64,000 nt of DNA from the NCBI GenBank assembly GCA_013339765.2, contig CM023454.1:45889177-45953176 (forward strand), written 5' to 3'. The notes beneath the pieces were generated by a model that was not told the DNA's origin, did no database searches, and saw only the letters and a program-made list of their open reading frames with translations. Source of the stretch: Haemaphysalis longicornis (taxonomy: Eukaryota > Arthropoda > Arachnida > Ixodida > Ixodidae). This document shows positions 12,001 to 24,807 of this stretch, piece by piece. Made by a program: the position numbers and the translations under genes. How positions within the stretch are numbered: the first letter of the stretch is position 1; each line of letters starts with the position of its first letter.

Positions 12001-12957
12001 CTTCATCGTTCACCTCCAAACGACATTTTTCTCACCGAGGGAGAAACTGCAAGAACTTCGGCCGGGGTCCATCCAAACTCCGTTTGCCTTGCATGCATAA
12101 GGTAAAGGCGGCCAGACGCTTGCCGTTCTTCCAGGTGAACACTGCTTACCGAAGAAAAAAGGGATAACCTGAGAGCTTATGTCGAACGACCTTCTGACAA
12201 CCGGTTGCTAACTACACGGCGGCCAGTCACTTTCCGTGATCCTCCTGAAGACGGCTCACTGAATGAAAAGCGTACGCTGTGGGTTCGTACGTCGGCCGGT
12301 GTCTTTTATGACAAAGGTTGCTCGAAGAACAAAAATAGTCTGCTTGCATATGCTTGCCGTTCACCATAGGAAAAGCTAAGGCTCGTTGGCCTCACTCCGG
12401 CCGGTCTCCATCCGATTATTAGCAAATATAAATATACGAATATTTTGTGCCCGGTCTCTTGCCATTTTTCGGCTGAACACCGGTTCGCGTAAGAGAAACG
12501 GATGCCCTGGAACCATAGGTCTGCGGTTGTTTTTTAGGACAATGGTCAACTAAAGCAAACAGAGTTTTTGGCAGCTGGGTACCTTTCGTTGGGTGTCGGA
12601 ACGCAGGCTGCCGGAGAAACACCAAACTGTTGGTGGATGAATATTGGCTGCTCAACGTATGATCTGTGGCTGCTAGAACATGAACCGTGGCCGAACATGC
12701 CAGAGAGTGGCCATAGGCGGACCGTGCTTCGGCCAAACTCTCTGTGGTGCCCGGTTCTATTTTCCCAATTTGCCGTGCCGAGAAATACTAAGGGAATACG
12801 GGTTGGGGTGATATAATGTATCTGTGGATGTTCATCTCTGCGAGAGATTTTCTGGGGGGCATCGAAGGAATAGGAACTATAAAACATGCTAGGTACGCTC
12901 TTTGTGTGGGGGTTGTGGATCCCATTGTTCCCATTTGGAGGCCTTATCGATACGGGC
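9004..12957. other. Unassigned region
   Basis: No coding domain, RNA gene or known repeat can be supported. Three GC-balanced patches stand out (about 9,760-10,200, 11,540-11,950 and 12,430-12,800). The largest frame is a 148-codon minus-strand frame at 11488-11934 with a basic, serine/proline-rich product that I do not recognise. Around 9,100-9,165 there is a weak tRNA-like arrangement, discussed under rejected items. Confidence 0.5.
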
Positions 12958-13070
12958 GTTAACTTCATGCGTTCTGCATGTGTTCTGCATCTGTTAACTG
13001 CGTTAACTGCATGGGTTAACTGCATGGTTTCTGCATGAGTTCTGCATGGATGTGTTCTGCGTCTTCTTTA
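12958..13070. repeat. Short imperfect repeat of TTCTGCATG and GTTAACTGC
   Basis: About 110 bases are built from alternating units of GTTCTGCATG and GTTAACTGCATG, each about 10-12 bp and repeated roughly nine times with drift. The GTTAAC hexamers are palindromic. Confidence 0.7.
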
Positions 13071-14511
13071 TATTGCTGTTGTAGTAGCATTTCAGGCAGC
13101 CTGCAGAGGGGTATGATTGCCTCACCCTAATGCAATAGTGCAGCACAGCGCATTCAAGACTTGTTATCAGCAGCGTTTGGAAGGTTCAGGACATGCGGGT
13201 GTTAATCGGAGGGTGGCGGTACCGTCTGCAGAAAAGGAGAGCACTTAGTTGTGTAGGCGCTGCGCGATGCCGAGAGATGTGATCGCTTGTACAGCAGCTG
13301 CGTAGAGATAAATCAAAAGCCTTGTCCACATCTGGGGCAAGGATTCCGTAATTATCTTGTTTGAAGGCGGCTTCACAATGCAAAAGAGGGCGTAAATGTG
13401 TGGCTTGGATTAAAATTACTGCTTCTTGCATTGCCAGATCAAAACTATTATAGAAAATAATTTACCTGCCGTCTATTCGAAATTTATGGTCACAGGTAAT
13501 TAAAAATTGTCGTGAGTTTATGCAACAATGGGGCAACAGGAGTTTTTAATTCACTTTTTAAATTCACCTTTTTTAAATAACTTTCAAGCATTGCGCGATT
13601 TATTTTTGTAAAAAGGCATTAAAATGCAACAAGGCCTCAAGAACAGTAGAACTATACCTGAAGAGCACTTGAATCCTCTTGGCCCCAGTAGCTGCACTTT
13701 TTCAATTCTTTCCCAGAATAATTTTCTTGGGTAAACTTCAAGGCACTAATCAGGTAATTAAGCTATTCATTGCGGTTTCATATATTTTCAAAATGCTTCA
13801 CAAGAAGGCTGCTCATATCCTATTTTTTACCCTAATGAGGTGGTTTGTACTCTCAGAGTGGAAGGAGGGGGGTATTTATCCAGGCTGGTAAATGGCGGCC
13901 GTTTATGTATTTCCTTAAAATGGGAAATATAGGAGTAAAAAAATAAAAACAGAGATTTTCCGGAGGAACGGGTTAGGCGGAAGAAAATCATTTTTCACAT
14001 TTCTGTTGATTTTGTTCACTTCTTCTGTTCACTTCGTCGTTAACATCTGCTCACAGATCGTTCACCGACCTCCTAATCGCCGTCTCAGATCATAATAGGC
14101 CAGCTTCAAAACGCACAATGAAGTTCCAGAAAACACCTTTGAAACAGCTGGAACACTCAAACCAGAAGCAAACCTCCTTTAAAAAATGCTATTTGGCTCA
14201 TTCTGATCCCTGAATCTGGCTCATTTTTGATACGAAATACGATCTACGTACACGTTTTAAGGGTGTGATCTGAACTATTTCTAGCCACCCCATTTTTAGG
14301 GGAAAGGTCCTGAGTTTTTCTCGTCACTATAGCTTTATCCGACTCAGTTTTGGTTCTGAATCTGGTTCATGTAGAAAAAATCAGTTAAAGAATACTTTCT
14401 ATATGACCATTTCTGTTATTATGGGTTCTTTAATGGCGTTTTGTACTGCGGTACCTTGTATGCGCGAATCTTTCTTGGAAGCTGGTAGTTAGACATATGG
14501 CAGAGAAGGGG
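13071..14511. other. Unassigned region
   Basis: AT-rich after 13,450. A minus-strand frame at 13186-13431 (81 codons) and short frames elsewhere have no recognisable domain. Nothing else can be supported. Confidence 0.5.
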
Positions 14512-15150
14512 AAGGAATAAACTTTATTTTGTATTAATTCTGGCGTAGTGGTAAGAGGGGGCTTGTCAGTTCAGAAGACCCTGAGCAGTCGGTGCCAGGC
14601 GGGCCCTTTCAAACAGCCGAAGCTCACCGCCGGGGTCCGGGCTGGGTAGCGCGCCTTCCTACTGTTCATTGTTAATGGGAGGGAAAAATGTGAAGGGATA
14701 GTGTTTAGGAGCTCGCCCAAATTATATGGTAGAGTGTGCAGGGTTGGTTGACACTACTGGCAGGTGGCGGAGTAGGAGATCCGTTGGACGGCGTTGAGGG
14801 GGGTGCCGTGTGGGTAGGTGTTGGTTTGAACGCCGCGGTAGTTGGTGGATTCTTCCTTAATCAACATGTGTGGGGCGGGGGAAGATGTGCCGTTCAAGGC
14901 GCTAGTGTTCAACGATATTCGAATTTTTGAGGTACAGAAGGGTGTGCTTCCGATGGTGACGCTGAAGCGTTGGAGGGAACGCCAGGTCGTTATGAGCGCG
15001 GGCGGAGGTATGAGCCGTGTGAGGCCCTCCAGAGACTCATAGTGGATTTTTATTTTGTTGATGTGCTTGCACTTTTTAGAATAGAAACCTCTCAAACGAC
15101 TGCTTTAGTGCGTGTTGTGCAGGTGTGTATACCTCCGGACTCAGTTCCTT
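14512..15150 (-). other. Possible retroposed 3' end or element remnant, minus strand
   Basis: Read on the minus strand, a 113-codon frame (15095-14754) is followed by about 230 bases of GC-rich untranslated-like sequence and an AATAAAGTTTATT polyadenylation context near 14,515-14,530. That arrangement resembles the 3' end of a LINE or of a processed transcript. The product is serine/threonine-rich and I cannot match it to a family. An unrelated host 3' UTR is an alternative. Confidence 0.3.
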
Positions 15151-16859
15151 GAGTTGCTTTTTTAGCAAAATTAGGATCTAAGCGAAGCTACATTTCTTAA
15201 TGTTGTGGTCACGGCCTAGTTGACCAGAATATAGGGTTAGGGTAAACAGGATGCCGGATATGCAGTGGGGAATGCATGAGAAGTGGGCTTGTACCTCAAA
15301 CCAGGGGTCACTGTGGACAGTGGTACATCTGATTTGTTGTGGTAAGTCTGTTGCGGTTGTATTGTTTCCCAAAAAGTTCTTTTTAGTCGCATGTTACTGC
15401 AGGTTTGTTGTGGGGCACAGAAATAATCCATGACAACATTTAAATATCTCATATCAACAAAATACAAACTCTGTATGCGAAAGTTGCATTGGAATTACCG
15501 TGACAGGTTCGTTTTTAGTTTGAAGTGCTAATATTCTGAATCGCGGCTAGTGCTGCTTTCGCTGTTTCGGGACACTCTATGTACATTATCCTCCTTAGTA
15601 TTGTTTCGAAAAACTTTCATTGAAAATGAAGTATCTGTAATCGGCAGTTATATATTTCTTTTGAGTAGTGGTGATTGTGTGGGAAATATTGTGGCCGGAT
15701 GGCTCGTGCATGCGCTTCTTCTGAAAAGAAGAATAATTTTTTTATGTGGACACAAGATTGCTCCCATTGCGCTGGGCGTTCTTCTACAAGAGTTTGATAA
15801 TACCAGCTTATAGCTGGTATGTCTCCAATGAGCTTTTGCTTATGTTCCGCTACTACCACGCTAACAGAGTACTCAAAATAATGCATCAAGTATTTTATAC
15901 AAACAGAAGCAGAAATTTTAAATCTAAAGACGAAATATGAGGTAGTTCAAAGACATACAAAAACAGTGAGGTGAAGCCAAAATGAACGCATTACCACAGA
16001 CCACATGTCTATGACGAAGCTAGAAGCTTTTTGCTCCTCATACGCGGGCCTAAAAAACTTGCCTAAAAAACTTTGCTAATTTTTGGTGGTTTGACAATGA
16101 ACATTTATGTCTGCCGGTCCGAATATGCCGCAAAAATGCTGCATTCATCAAAACAAGACATGCTGCCATGATTGTATCCATAGGTCGCATGATTGTATCA
16201 ATGTGTCTACAAACTTTGGAATGAGGAAAGGACCATTGGTATCATGAATACTGATGTACTTTCAAAGACAGAGGACTACTGCATGCAGGACTTCGCAGCA
16301 GCACGTTTCCTCAGTACTGCATCTTCATGAAAGGGCGTCCACATCGACATTTTCTGTGGCGCCAAAACGAGAGCCTCGAAAGCTTTGTGCGAAAATTACA
16401 CCACTCTCTACACTGCCGTCGGGTATGCCAGACTATACAAAACACAGGCGCAGGGAATTGCATTGTGGCTTTCCGCTTAACGTCTCTATCTTTTAAAAGC
16501 ACGCTGGCTCCATGTCGTTGGTGGCCTAGAAGATGTAGTATCACTATAAAAGATCACAGCGGCGTCACAACCGCATCACAGCAACAACTGGGCGGCCAGC
16601 AATCGTCTTTAAAGAACAGAAGTCAACAACCCTTTGCAGCCATCGCCATTATGTCTCGTGCTTCTTGAGGGCACACAATGTTTTTTCCTCCTCACTCATA
16701 CCGGTCACTGTTCCAATTATCACAGACCTAGATGGTCGCTTCTCCCCCCCTTGACTCTTGATTCGGGTCCCTGGTGAGAGACGAACACCAAATGTAAAAC
16801 AAAAATAAAATCCAATATAAATGATTATTTTTATAATGTATCGAGGCACGCTCTCTTTT
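15151..16859. other. Unassigned region with an isolated TATA-like motif
   Basis: No coding domain is recognised. A TATAAAAG (16545-16552) is followed about 25-30 bases downstream by initiator-like TCACA strings, which would fit a core promoter, but no plausible coding frame follows before the satellite begins. The patch 16,250-16,650 is more GC-balanced than its surroundings. Confidence 0.45.
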
Positions 16860-18707
16860 TAATATTTACAAAATAAAGAAATGCAATAGCAAAAGACATA
16901 CCTGTAAGTACTCGATGCCCGTCGGTGTGGCAGAAGAAGAGAATAATATAGAACAGACAGGTCCCGCCTTAAAATTTTAATTCACTCTTTTGACTGAGCG
17001 ATATTCGCCCCCATCTGATAGAAGAAGTATGCCACTCTGTTTAGTGCTAGGGATGATTTCACAATAATAAAAAACTGGCCCCTTCTAAAACGTACAAAAA
17101 TAAAACTGCAACATATAAAGCTGTAAATACTCCCTGCTCGTCGCTGCCGCAGTCGTTGTATGAGAAGAATACAAGGAGCCCGGCTGTTATCTTTCTAAAG
17201 CACACATTCTATTGCATAACAAGGCATCTCTAACTAATGATAGAAGCCGCCCACTCAATTTAGGCCTAGGGATTCTTTTGTGTTATTAGAATAAATCTTG
17301 CCCTCCTAAAATGTACCAAATTACAAAATGCATCACGGAAAGCTATACCTGCAAGTACGCCAATCTTCTCAGAGTCATAGCCTTCATGTAAGAAGAATAC
17401 GCGGTTCTCCGATATTGACTTTCTAAAGGGCTCAATAGAGTGGGCTTAACGACTTCGTCTTTTTATAATAAGAGCCGCTTACTCCTTTTTTCTAAGTTAC
17501 AGTACTAAAGGTAACGTGCCCGTTTAACATGCACAAACAAAAAATTATAGGGGAAAGCTATACCACGTATTATTTGAAGCTCTTCGCTGTGGCAGCCATT
17601 GTATGAGGACAAAACGCGGAGCCCTCATAACTTATGGCTTTCGAATACACCTCTTCAAATTTGCATTATGGCTTCTCAATGTCATAATAGGACCAGGCCA
17701 CTTTATTTAGGGTAATGTTGTGTTAACTATATAAGAAGCAATGCGCCCCTTTTCAATTTAAAAATTTAAGAAACGCCTTAGGGAAAGCTCTACCTGTAAT
17801 TACGCCAAGCCGATTGAGAAGAATACATGGTACACGGCTATCAGATTTCTAAAGCCCTCCTTCCAATGTGCAACATGGCTACTCCAGCTGATAAAAAAAG
17901 CTACCCTCTCAATTTAGGGATGTTTGTGTTCACATTATTTCTTAGGAATGAACCATGCCAAATTGTAAACTTGAGAAATTCAATTGGGGTGGATATACAC
18001 TTAAAAATTCTAAGCTCCTGACGGTGGCAGTCATTGTCATTAAAAAATACACGGTGTTCGGCTATCGGCATTCTAAAGCATACATACCTGTTGCCACTGT
18101 GCAGCATTGCTTCTCCATCTAATAATAGAAGCAAGCCAGTTGACAGATGGGCTGTTATGTTCATATTACTGGAAGTGCAGCGTCCTGGGTAAAATAAACC
18201 AATAAATAAATGCAATAGTGAAAGTTGTGCAAGAAAGGACTCGAAGCTTCACGCTGTCACGGCCGTCATAAAAGAACACATGATGCCCACAACGGCTTTC
18301 TAAGATGCGGAGTCCAGAGTGCAATGTGGCTATTACCCCTGAATACAGCAGCCGTCCACTGTACCTAAATCTATCACTATGTTTCAATATTAGAAGGAAT
18401 ACGCCCCCTCTAAACTGTACAGTAAAAAGAAATGCGCTTGAAAAGATATACCTGTAAGCCCTTAATGCTCCTCGGTGTAGCAGCCATCCTATGTCGCGAA
18501 TGCACAAACCCCGGCTAACAGCTTTTTCAAGACTCCTTCAACAATGCATTATGGCCTTTCCACCTGTAAAAAGGAGCCCGCCATCGTAGTAAGGTATATG
18601 TCAAAAGGTTGACATAATCTAAAGGTTGACATGATTTCAAGGAATGCGGCCAATAAATGAACACACAAAAAAATGCGTTAGGGAAAGGTCTACTGGAAAT
18701 TACAGTT
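16860..18707. repeat. Satellite array, block 1 (about 223-bp monomers)
   Basis: About eight tandem, diverged copies. Recurring landmarks are AAGCTATACCTGTAAGTAC, GAGAAGAATACACGG, a CGGCTATCAGCTTTCTAAAG string, a TGCATTATGGCTTCTCC string, and CCACTCTATTTAGGGCTAG. Successive GAATACA landmarks fall at about 16,934, 17,166, 17,393, 17,611, 17,817, 18,039, 18,275 and 18,495. All copies run in the same direction. No monomer encodes a conserved frame. Confidence 0.9.
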
Positions 18708-19885
18708 AAGTAACAAACGTCAATAAAAGGAATTGGTTGAACTATTGACATTTTTCAGTTCTCTATTGCAACCCGCATTGAAGCCCAGGTTTTGGCAACC
18801 TGCATGCAAACGAAACGTCGCGCAGGTTAACCTTGATGTAACGATGTCGGAGGGCGGATCACTCATGGTTGTTTGCACTCCTACTCGGAAATCGAGGGCA
18901 AAAGGTAACTAATTTAGAGAATACTAGCCCTGTCGTAAGGAGCCAGAAGCAATTAAAATGACTGTAATCGCCACAACACAAAGTTATCTTGATGAAGATG
19001 TTGGGGAATGGAATTGCTAGCACCATCTCGTGGCTACCCTAGCAGTCACTTTAGGTTTTGATTTTCTAGCGTGACACCACGCCATCTAGCTAGAGAAGTT
19101 AGGAGAAAGGTTTTTTGCCACATTACCAACTAACGTGCGCTTCTACTAACCTAGCAGTCACTTTAGGTTTTGATTTTCTAGCGTGACACCACCCCATCTA
19201 GCTAGAGAAGTTAGGAGAAAGGTTTTTTGCCGCATTACCATCTAACGTGCGCTTCTACCTGTGCGTGCGTTTCGGTTCAAGACCTAAGTTGTGAGGTGCT
19301 TGGCGGTCCTGTCGCCCTGTGTACTACAGTCCCACGTCTCCAGCTCTATCTGAATTATTGGCTCATCGGTCATGAGTGCTGCTTATAGAAAATAAAAGGT
19401 GTGTCGTATCAACAAAAGGGCACTATTTTATATGCCGTCTCCGCTGGCGTGGAAAAAAGATGTTGTCGCATGGTATGGTATCCCATGGGTAGCAACCTCT
19501 GAACAATCTCGAGTGCAATAATAGGCATCAAGGTCACAAAATGGCACCCTCTGAGGATAGGTTTGGTGCTCGTAACAAATTAGATCACCGAAAAGAGTCA
19601 AACGTAAAGTGATACTGAAGATAATTTTGTTAATAGGGGTCATTACCTTGCTCCTTTGGAGCAGAGTGTAGTGCCTAAGCTCGTGAGAAAGCAAAAAGTG
19701 GCACTCACAGTGGTATTCACTTGAAATTAAATCCATGAACGGTTACTTCACCTTCACCGATGTCAAGCATTTTGAGTTCGTTTTTACTTCTTTCGAGCAA
19801 GTCTTAACTCGAAACCTGCATCTAAGGAAAACATGGATGTAAGGAAGCATTTTGCACTTTTGCCTACTTCATTACGTCCAGGTTT
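18708..19885. other. Non-satellite spacer between blocks 1 and 2
   Basis: This 1.2-kb stretch does not show the satellite landmarks. It contains the 112-bp tandem duplication listed separately and a 102-codon minus-strand frame (19428-19736) with no recognised domain. Whether it is an insertion into the array or original flanking DNA cannot be decided here. Confidence 0.6.
19039..19262. repeat. Tandem duplication, 2 x 112 bp
   Basis: The unit starting CTAGCAGTCACTTTAGG at 19039 is repeated from 19151. The copies differ by only about three bases, so the duplication is far younger than the surrounding satellite. No coding or RNA signature is recognised in the unit. Confidence 0.93.
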
Positions 19886-22255
19886 TACTGTACTCGAATG
19901 TCCTGGCTGCGTCAGCCGTGATATGCGAAGAATGCACAGGCAGCAGTTATGAGCTTACTTAATAACTGCTTCTAATATCGGTTATCATACCTACCTCTTA
20001 TAAAAGGAGAAAACTACTCCATTTAGGGCTATGGAAGAGATTTGGAAGGAACGCGCCCCTCCCGAAATGTTTGAGATAAAGAAATGCATTCGGGAAAGCT
20101 ATACCTCTTAGTTCCCAATGCTCCTGGCTGTCGCAGCCGTCGCAAGAGAATGGACGTCGCATGGATCCTGGCGAAAAGGATTATTTGCCCTGTTTGGTCT
20201 GTGCCGTTGGCTTTCTTCAAATTAAAGAGGAACCGAACCCTTCTGTTGAGTGCTAGGGTTGCATTTCTAATGTTAGAAGGAATGCGTTCCTTCCAAAGTA
20301 TGCATATTACGGAAACGCCTTCAGGGAAAGATATAGCTGTGTATGCTATAAGCTCCTCGCTTTGGCAGTGGTCGTTTGAGAACAATACACGGAGCAAAAC
20401 TATCATCTTTTTTATGCACTGCTTTTGCTGTGCAGCATGGCTTAACTACCCAATAAGGGAAGGGCTAGGGTTGAGGTCACCTTATCACATAAGCGCTTCC
20501 TATTTAAATTTACAAAATAAAAAATGCATCAGGGATGGCTGTACATGTTGGTACATATTTTTCTTTGTTGGGGCAGCCCTTCTTGGAGAAGAATACACAC
20601 AGCTATGGTTAATGAAGAATACATGCATCGCCAATATCGGCTTTCTAAAGCACTCCTTCCATGCTACATTAAGGTTTTTCCGTCATATCATATGATAGGG
20701 CCAGTCTTTTTAAGTCTAGGGTTAAGTATGCTATATTGAAAAAAACTCGCCCTAAAACTTCAAATTAAAAAAAATGTACAAAAGCCAGTTTCTCAATGCA
20801 CTCAATTCTGCTCACTGTGGTAGTCTTGTATGAAAATAATACAGGGAGTGTGGTTATCAGCTCTAACGCCCAGCTCCCAATGTGTAAAATGGCTTCTCCG
20901 TATGATAATCGAAGCGGGCGACTCTTTTAAGGCCATTGTGCACTGCACATTATTAAAATTATTTCAACCCTGCTAAACCGTGCATAATAAATTATTCCAA
21001 TATGGAAAGGTATACCTGTGAGTGATCGAACCTGTGAGGTGCGGCTCAGATCATATGAAAAGAATACTAGTGCCAAGCTATTGGCATCCGTAAGCGCTGA
21101 ATTCATTTGTGCGTTATCGTCTCGCAATTCAACAATTGTAGAATTTTTTAGGTATAGTGTCGCGTAAAATTTTATCAAAGGAAAGTGCGTCAAATACAGC
21201 ACACAGGCTAGGGAATGCCACAAAAAAAGCTATATGTTTAATGATGCTCCTCCCTGTGGAGCCATCGCATCAAAAGGATATCCTTTACTCAGCTGATGGA
21301 TTTCAAAAGCGCTCATTCCACACTGCATTGTGGCTTCTTCATTTTAAATTGGTATCCGCCTTTTAATGTATTACTTTGGATTGGCGGTGTGTATACAATA
21401 TAAGCTTGAACACGCCCCTCTAAAGTTGGCGAAAAAAGAAATGCATTAGAAGAGGCTATACCAGTAAGTACTCGATTCCTATCCCTGTGACAGGCGGGTA
21501 CGCAAACGCCAGCTATTGGCATATGGGGAGTCCGAAAATACGGGGAGCTGGCTATTTTTGTTTTTAAGCACTGTTTCTGTGGTGCATTATACCTTGCCTA
21601 TGAGATAATGGCAACCCGTGACTTTTTATTGGCTAGGTTTGCTTTTACAATATCAGAAAGAACGTGCCTCTTAAAAAAAATATAAACCACAAAAGGTATT
21701 AGGAATAGCAACAAGTAGTGGTGGTCCTCGCTGTGAAAAACAGTGGTTTGTATTTAGTTGTGTTTAATATTGTAACCACAGCGCCATTCAGGCATTGCAG
21801 CGAGGGCTTCTACAGTGGATACACAAAGACTGACTGTTAGCTTTCTAAAGCCCTTCTTCAGTTATTCGCTGTTTCTTCTCCTTCTGATAATAGTTAATGA
21901 AACAGTGGTTAGGGTAAAGGTTAGGTTCATATTACTCTACACAATGCGGGAATTATCAAATGTACGAGCAAAACAAATACCTCAGGGAAAGCTATATCTG
22001 TAAGCACTCGATGCGCTCTGGTGACACAAACGTTGTATGACCAATTCTTATAACTCGGTTACAAGCTTTCTAAGGTGTGATTCCCCTCTGCATTAGAGTT
22101 TTCCATCTGCTAATTGGATCCGCTCACTCAACTTAGGGCTAGGGTTGCGTGTACAACATCAGAAGGCACCCAACTCTTCCAAAATTTGCAAACTAAAGAA
22201 ATGTAACAGAGAAATTATTACAGGTAAGATCTGAGTTTTCTTCGCAGTGGTCAAA
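19886..22255. repeat. Satellite array, block 2
   Basis: About ten further diverged copies of the same roughly 223-bp monomer, in the same orientation as block 1. The array fades at about 22,255, where the sequence GTGGTCAAAACG still matches the monomer, and gives way to unrelated DNA. Confidence 0.88.
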
Positions 22256-22367
22256 ACGCCAGTTGAATCAAAACGATCGCAAAATGCTGCCCTGGGTCAA
22301 ACCGCAAAAAACGCGTATTAGCTCCGAGGTACATTGTTTGATGTCAACGAGTGGCAGCGATGGGACA

Positions 22368-22380
22368 AGACTGTATAAGA
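22368..22380. repeat. Target site duplication, left copy
   Basis: AGACTGTATAAGA here is repeated exactly at 24795-24807, on the other side of the LINE. It also marks the element's 3' boundary. Confidence 0.9.
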
Positions 22381-24794
22381 GAGAGAGAGAAAAGGCCTTT
22401 ATTCGGCCGAAGTTACAGGCCGAGCATGTCCACCGCCTGGGCGACCAGTCTGCGCTGTTCTTCTTCTCCTTCAGAGCCAAACCAGTCGGTCCAGGTGGTG
22501 ATGGAAAGGGATGGGAAGGGATATGAGTCGGATAGCTGAGCCACCGGGCAGTAGAATAAGCAATGAGGCAGATCAGCGTAGGCAGTGGGGCAGTTGGGAC
22601 AAGAGGGGTCAGACCTATAGCGATAGAGGAAAAGGCGGGAGGGAGTGATCAGGGCATTCATTGGATGTGCCGGAGGAGTCGAGCCTCCGTTACGGTGAGT
22701 GATGGGTGAGGAGGCGGGTAGAGGCGTTTGTCAAGACGGAGCTGAAGGTAGACCTCCTTGAGGTACGGCGAAGGGAGAGCCTCGCACCGTCCTCCGAGGG
22801 CCCGGGCCAGGGGATTAACGGTGCCCGGTGAAGAGTTTCGCGGGCGAGTTGATGCGCCAACTTATTGCCGTCAATCCCGGAATGTCCAGGGACCCAATGG
22901 AGGAAAACGATAGAATGCTGTAGAGCGGAGACCGCCCGTTCGACATCCTGTTGAAGGATAGAAGGTAGTGAGCGATTTTGTATCTGTATAATAGCGGTGT
23001 GAGAGTCAGAAAAGACTGTGTATTCGGGGACGGGGGGGGGGGGAGAGAAGCAAAGGACTGAAGGGCATGGGCAATGGCGAGTACCTCAAGAGACATTGGT
23101 TCCGGAGGGTGAAGGTACGGGCCGCTAGTGTGGGTTTCTGCTTCAGCAAGGTGAGGGTGGTGCAGAATGTAACCGCACGAGCCTCGAGGCGCCACAAAGG
23201 AGGCATCTGTGTAAGCAATTCCCTTGGTTGCGAAAAGAGGAGAATGATGCTGCGGGGCTGCATGATGATGACCTGCATGAAGGACAGGGGACATGTTTGA
23301 CGGGAGAGGAAGAATACGAAGGTTGGGCGCCGAAATTGCGTCGGGAGGGGTAATGGGGGAGACGGGAATCGGAGATATACCCGCCTGAACCAGTAAGCAT
23401 TGGCCTTGACGGGTAAGGGAGAGCCGAGAAATCTGGGAATCTCGATGGAGATTGAGGAAAGAGCGAAGAGCATGAAAGAGGCCCGTGGCAAAAAGCTTAT
23501 CTGTAGAAGTGGTGATAGGGGGGTTCAGTGGTGCTTTGTAGAGTCCCACCAAGGCGGTCTCAAGGGTATTGAGTTGAGTGTTGGTGAAGGAGATGTAAGG
23601 GATAAAGTATAAGAACTTGTTGAGCGCGAGGGCGTGAGCAATCCTGCAGGCATTAGCTTCGTGAAGACCCGCCCGTGGAGTGACCACACGACGTAGAAGG
23701 TGGGTTACCGAGTGGCAGGTCGCGACGGCGCTGTGTAGGGCTTGTATGTTTTTGGCTGCATGCAAAGGAAAACCAAGAACCTTGCATTTGGTGACGACCA
23801 GAAATATGGAGAGAGACGAGGGAATTGTGGGCACGCTGATAAGAGGAACGGTTGAGAAGGAGAAGCTCGGAGTTTTCCAGAGCAGGGGAAAGACCAACAG
23901 CGGTGAGAAAAGAGTCGATGATATCCAAGCCACGTTTCAGGGTGCTCTGCACATGGCCCGGAGAGGCAGATTAACACCGAAGGGTGATGTCGTCGGCGTA
24001 AAAATTGTGATTAAGATCAGGGATTTCAGATAGTTGGGAAGCCAGAGGATTCATAGCAATATTGAAAAGGGTGGGGGAACGAACAGCACCCTGAGGAGTG
24101 TCTCGAGTGATGTGGTGGGGGTCGGACAGATGAGAGTCGACTTGAAAGCGAGCCACTGGGTGAGAGAGGAAGGAGCGGAGATAGGAGTACATGCGGGAGC
24201 CGCAGGACATTGCGGCAAGCTGTGCCAGGATATGGTCATGGCACACACCGTCAAATGCTTTACGGACATCAATGGTCACCAGAGCGTGGATTTGGGTGGG
24301 GGTGGAAGAGAGAAAGGTGTGCTGGAGAAGCAAAAACATATCCTGAGCACCGACACGGCGACGGAATCCGATGAGACTATGAGGGAAGAAGTTCCTCTTT
24401 TCGAGAAATTCAGAGAGGCGAGTCAGAGCCATACACTCAAGGGTCTTACGAACGCATGACGTTAAGGCTATAGGCCGAAGGTTAGCGATGGAAGGAGGTT
24501 TTCCCAGGTTTGGGAATCATGGTAATAAGGGAAGACGTCCAGGAGCTACGTAGGCTGCCACTGTCCCAAGCTTGATTAAAAATCTGGAGGAGGAACTCTT
24601 TCGCATTGTCGGGGAGGTTGCGGAGAGCCGTGTATGTGATGGCGTCTTTTCCAGGAGCAGAACGCTTAGCGTTTCCAACCAGGGCCGCCTCGAGCTCCCG
24701 CAGAGTGAAAGGGTGGTCCAGATCAGAATTAGGTTCACCTGAGTAGTCCATATAGCTAGGCGTAAGAGGGGGCGAGAGATAAAGAGAGCCTAGT
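22381..24794 (-). mobile_element. 5'-truncated RNase H-bearing LINE
   Basis: The element lies on the minus strand between perfect 13-bp target duplications, which fixes its limits at 2,414 bp. Its 3' end has an AATAAAGG signal and a short CT-rich tail. It begins inside the reverse transcriptase region, so the first ORF and the endonuclease are missing, as expected for target-primed reverse transcription that stopped early. Reverse transcriptase, RNase H and a C-terminal zinc-finger-like segment put it in the I/R1/Jockey-like group of LINEs. It sits just beyond the end of satellite block 2. Confidence 0.9.
22413..24751 (-). pseudogene. LINE ORF2: reverse transcriptase, RNase H and C-terminal zinc finger, frameshifted
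   Basis: The frame is broken into pieces. At 24751-24482 is the N-terminal reverse transcriptase part with the APGKDAITY motif. At 24432-23971 are the catalytic blocks: VTIDVRKAFDGV (motif A), PQGAVRSPTLFN (motif B) and FYADD (YADD codons at 23989-24000). At 23933-22815 are the thumb and the start of RNase H, with YTDASF and a conserved glutamate in MSLEVLAIAHAL. A frame change follows, and the other frame continues with a FSDSHTAI block and WVPGHSGIDGNKLAH. The C-terminus (22661-22413) has CPNC...PHCLFYC and ends in a natural stop. Catalytic residues are largely kept; the frameshifts are what inactivate it. Confidence 0.88.
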
Positions 24795-24807
24795 AGACTG
24801 TATAAGA
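24795..24807. repeat. Target site duplication, right copy
   Basis: Identical 13 bases to 22368-22380; marks the 5' truncation point of the LINE. Confidence 0.9.

Noticed and set aside
16500..16680. TATAAAAG core promoter
   Set aside because: Spacing to initiator-like sequences is reasonable, but no coding frame follows before the satellite; a chance TATA in AT-rich DNA is likely.
20084..20695. 203-codon plus-strand frame in the satellite
   Set aside because: It spans nearly three satellite monomers, and neighbouring monomers do not keep the frame.
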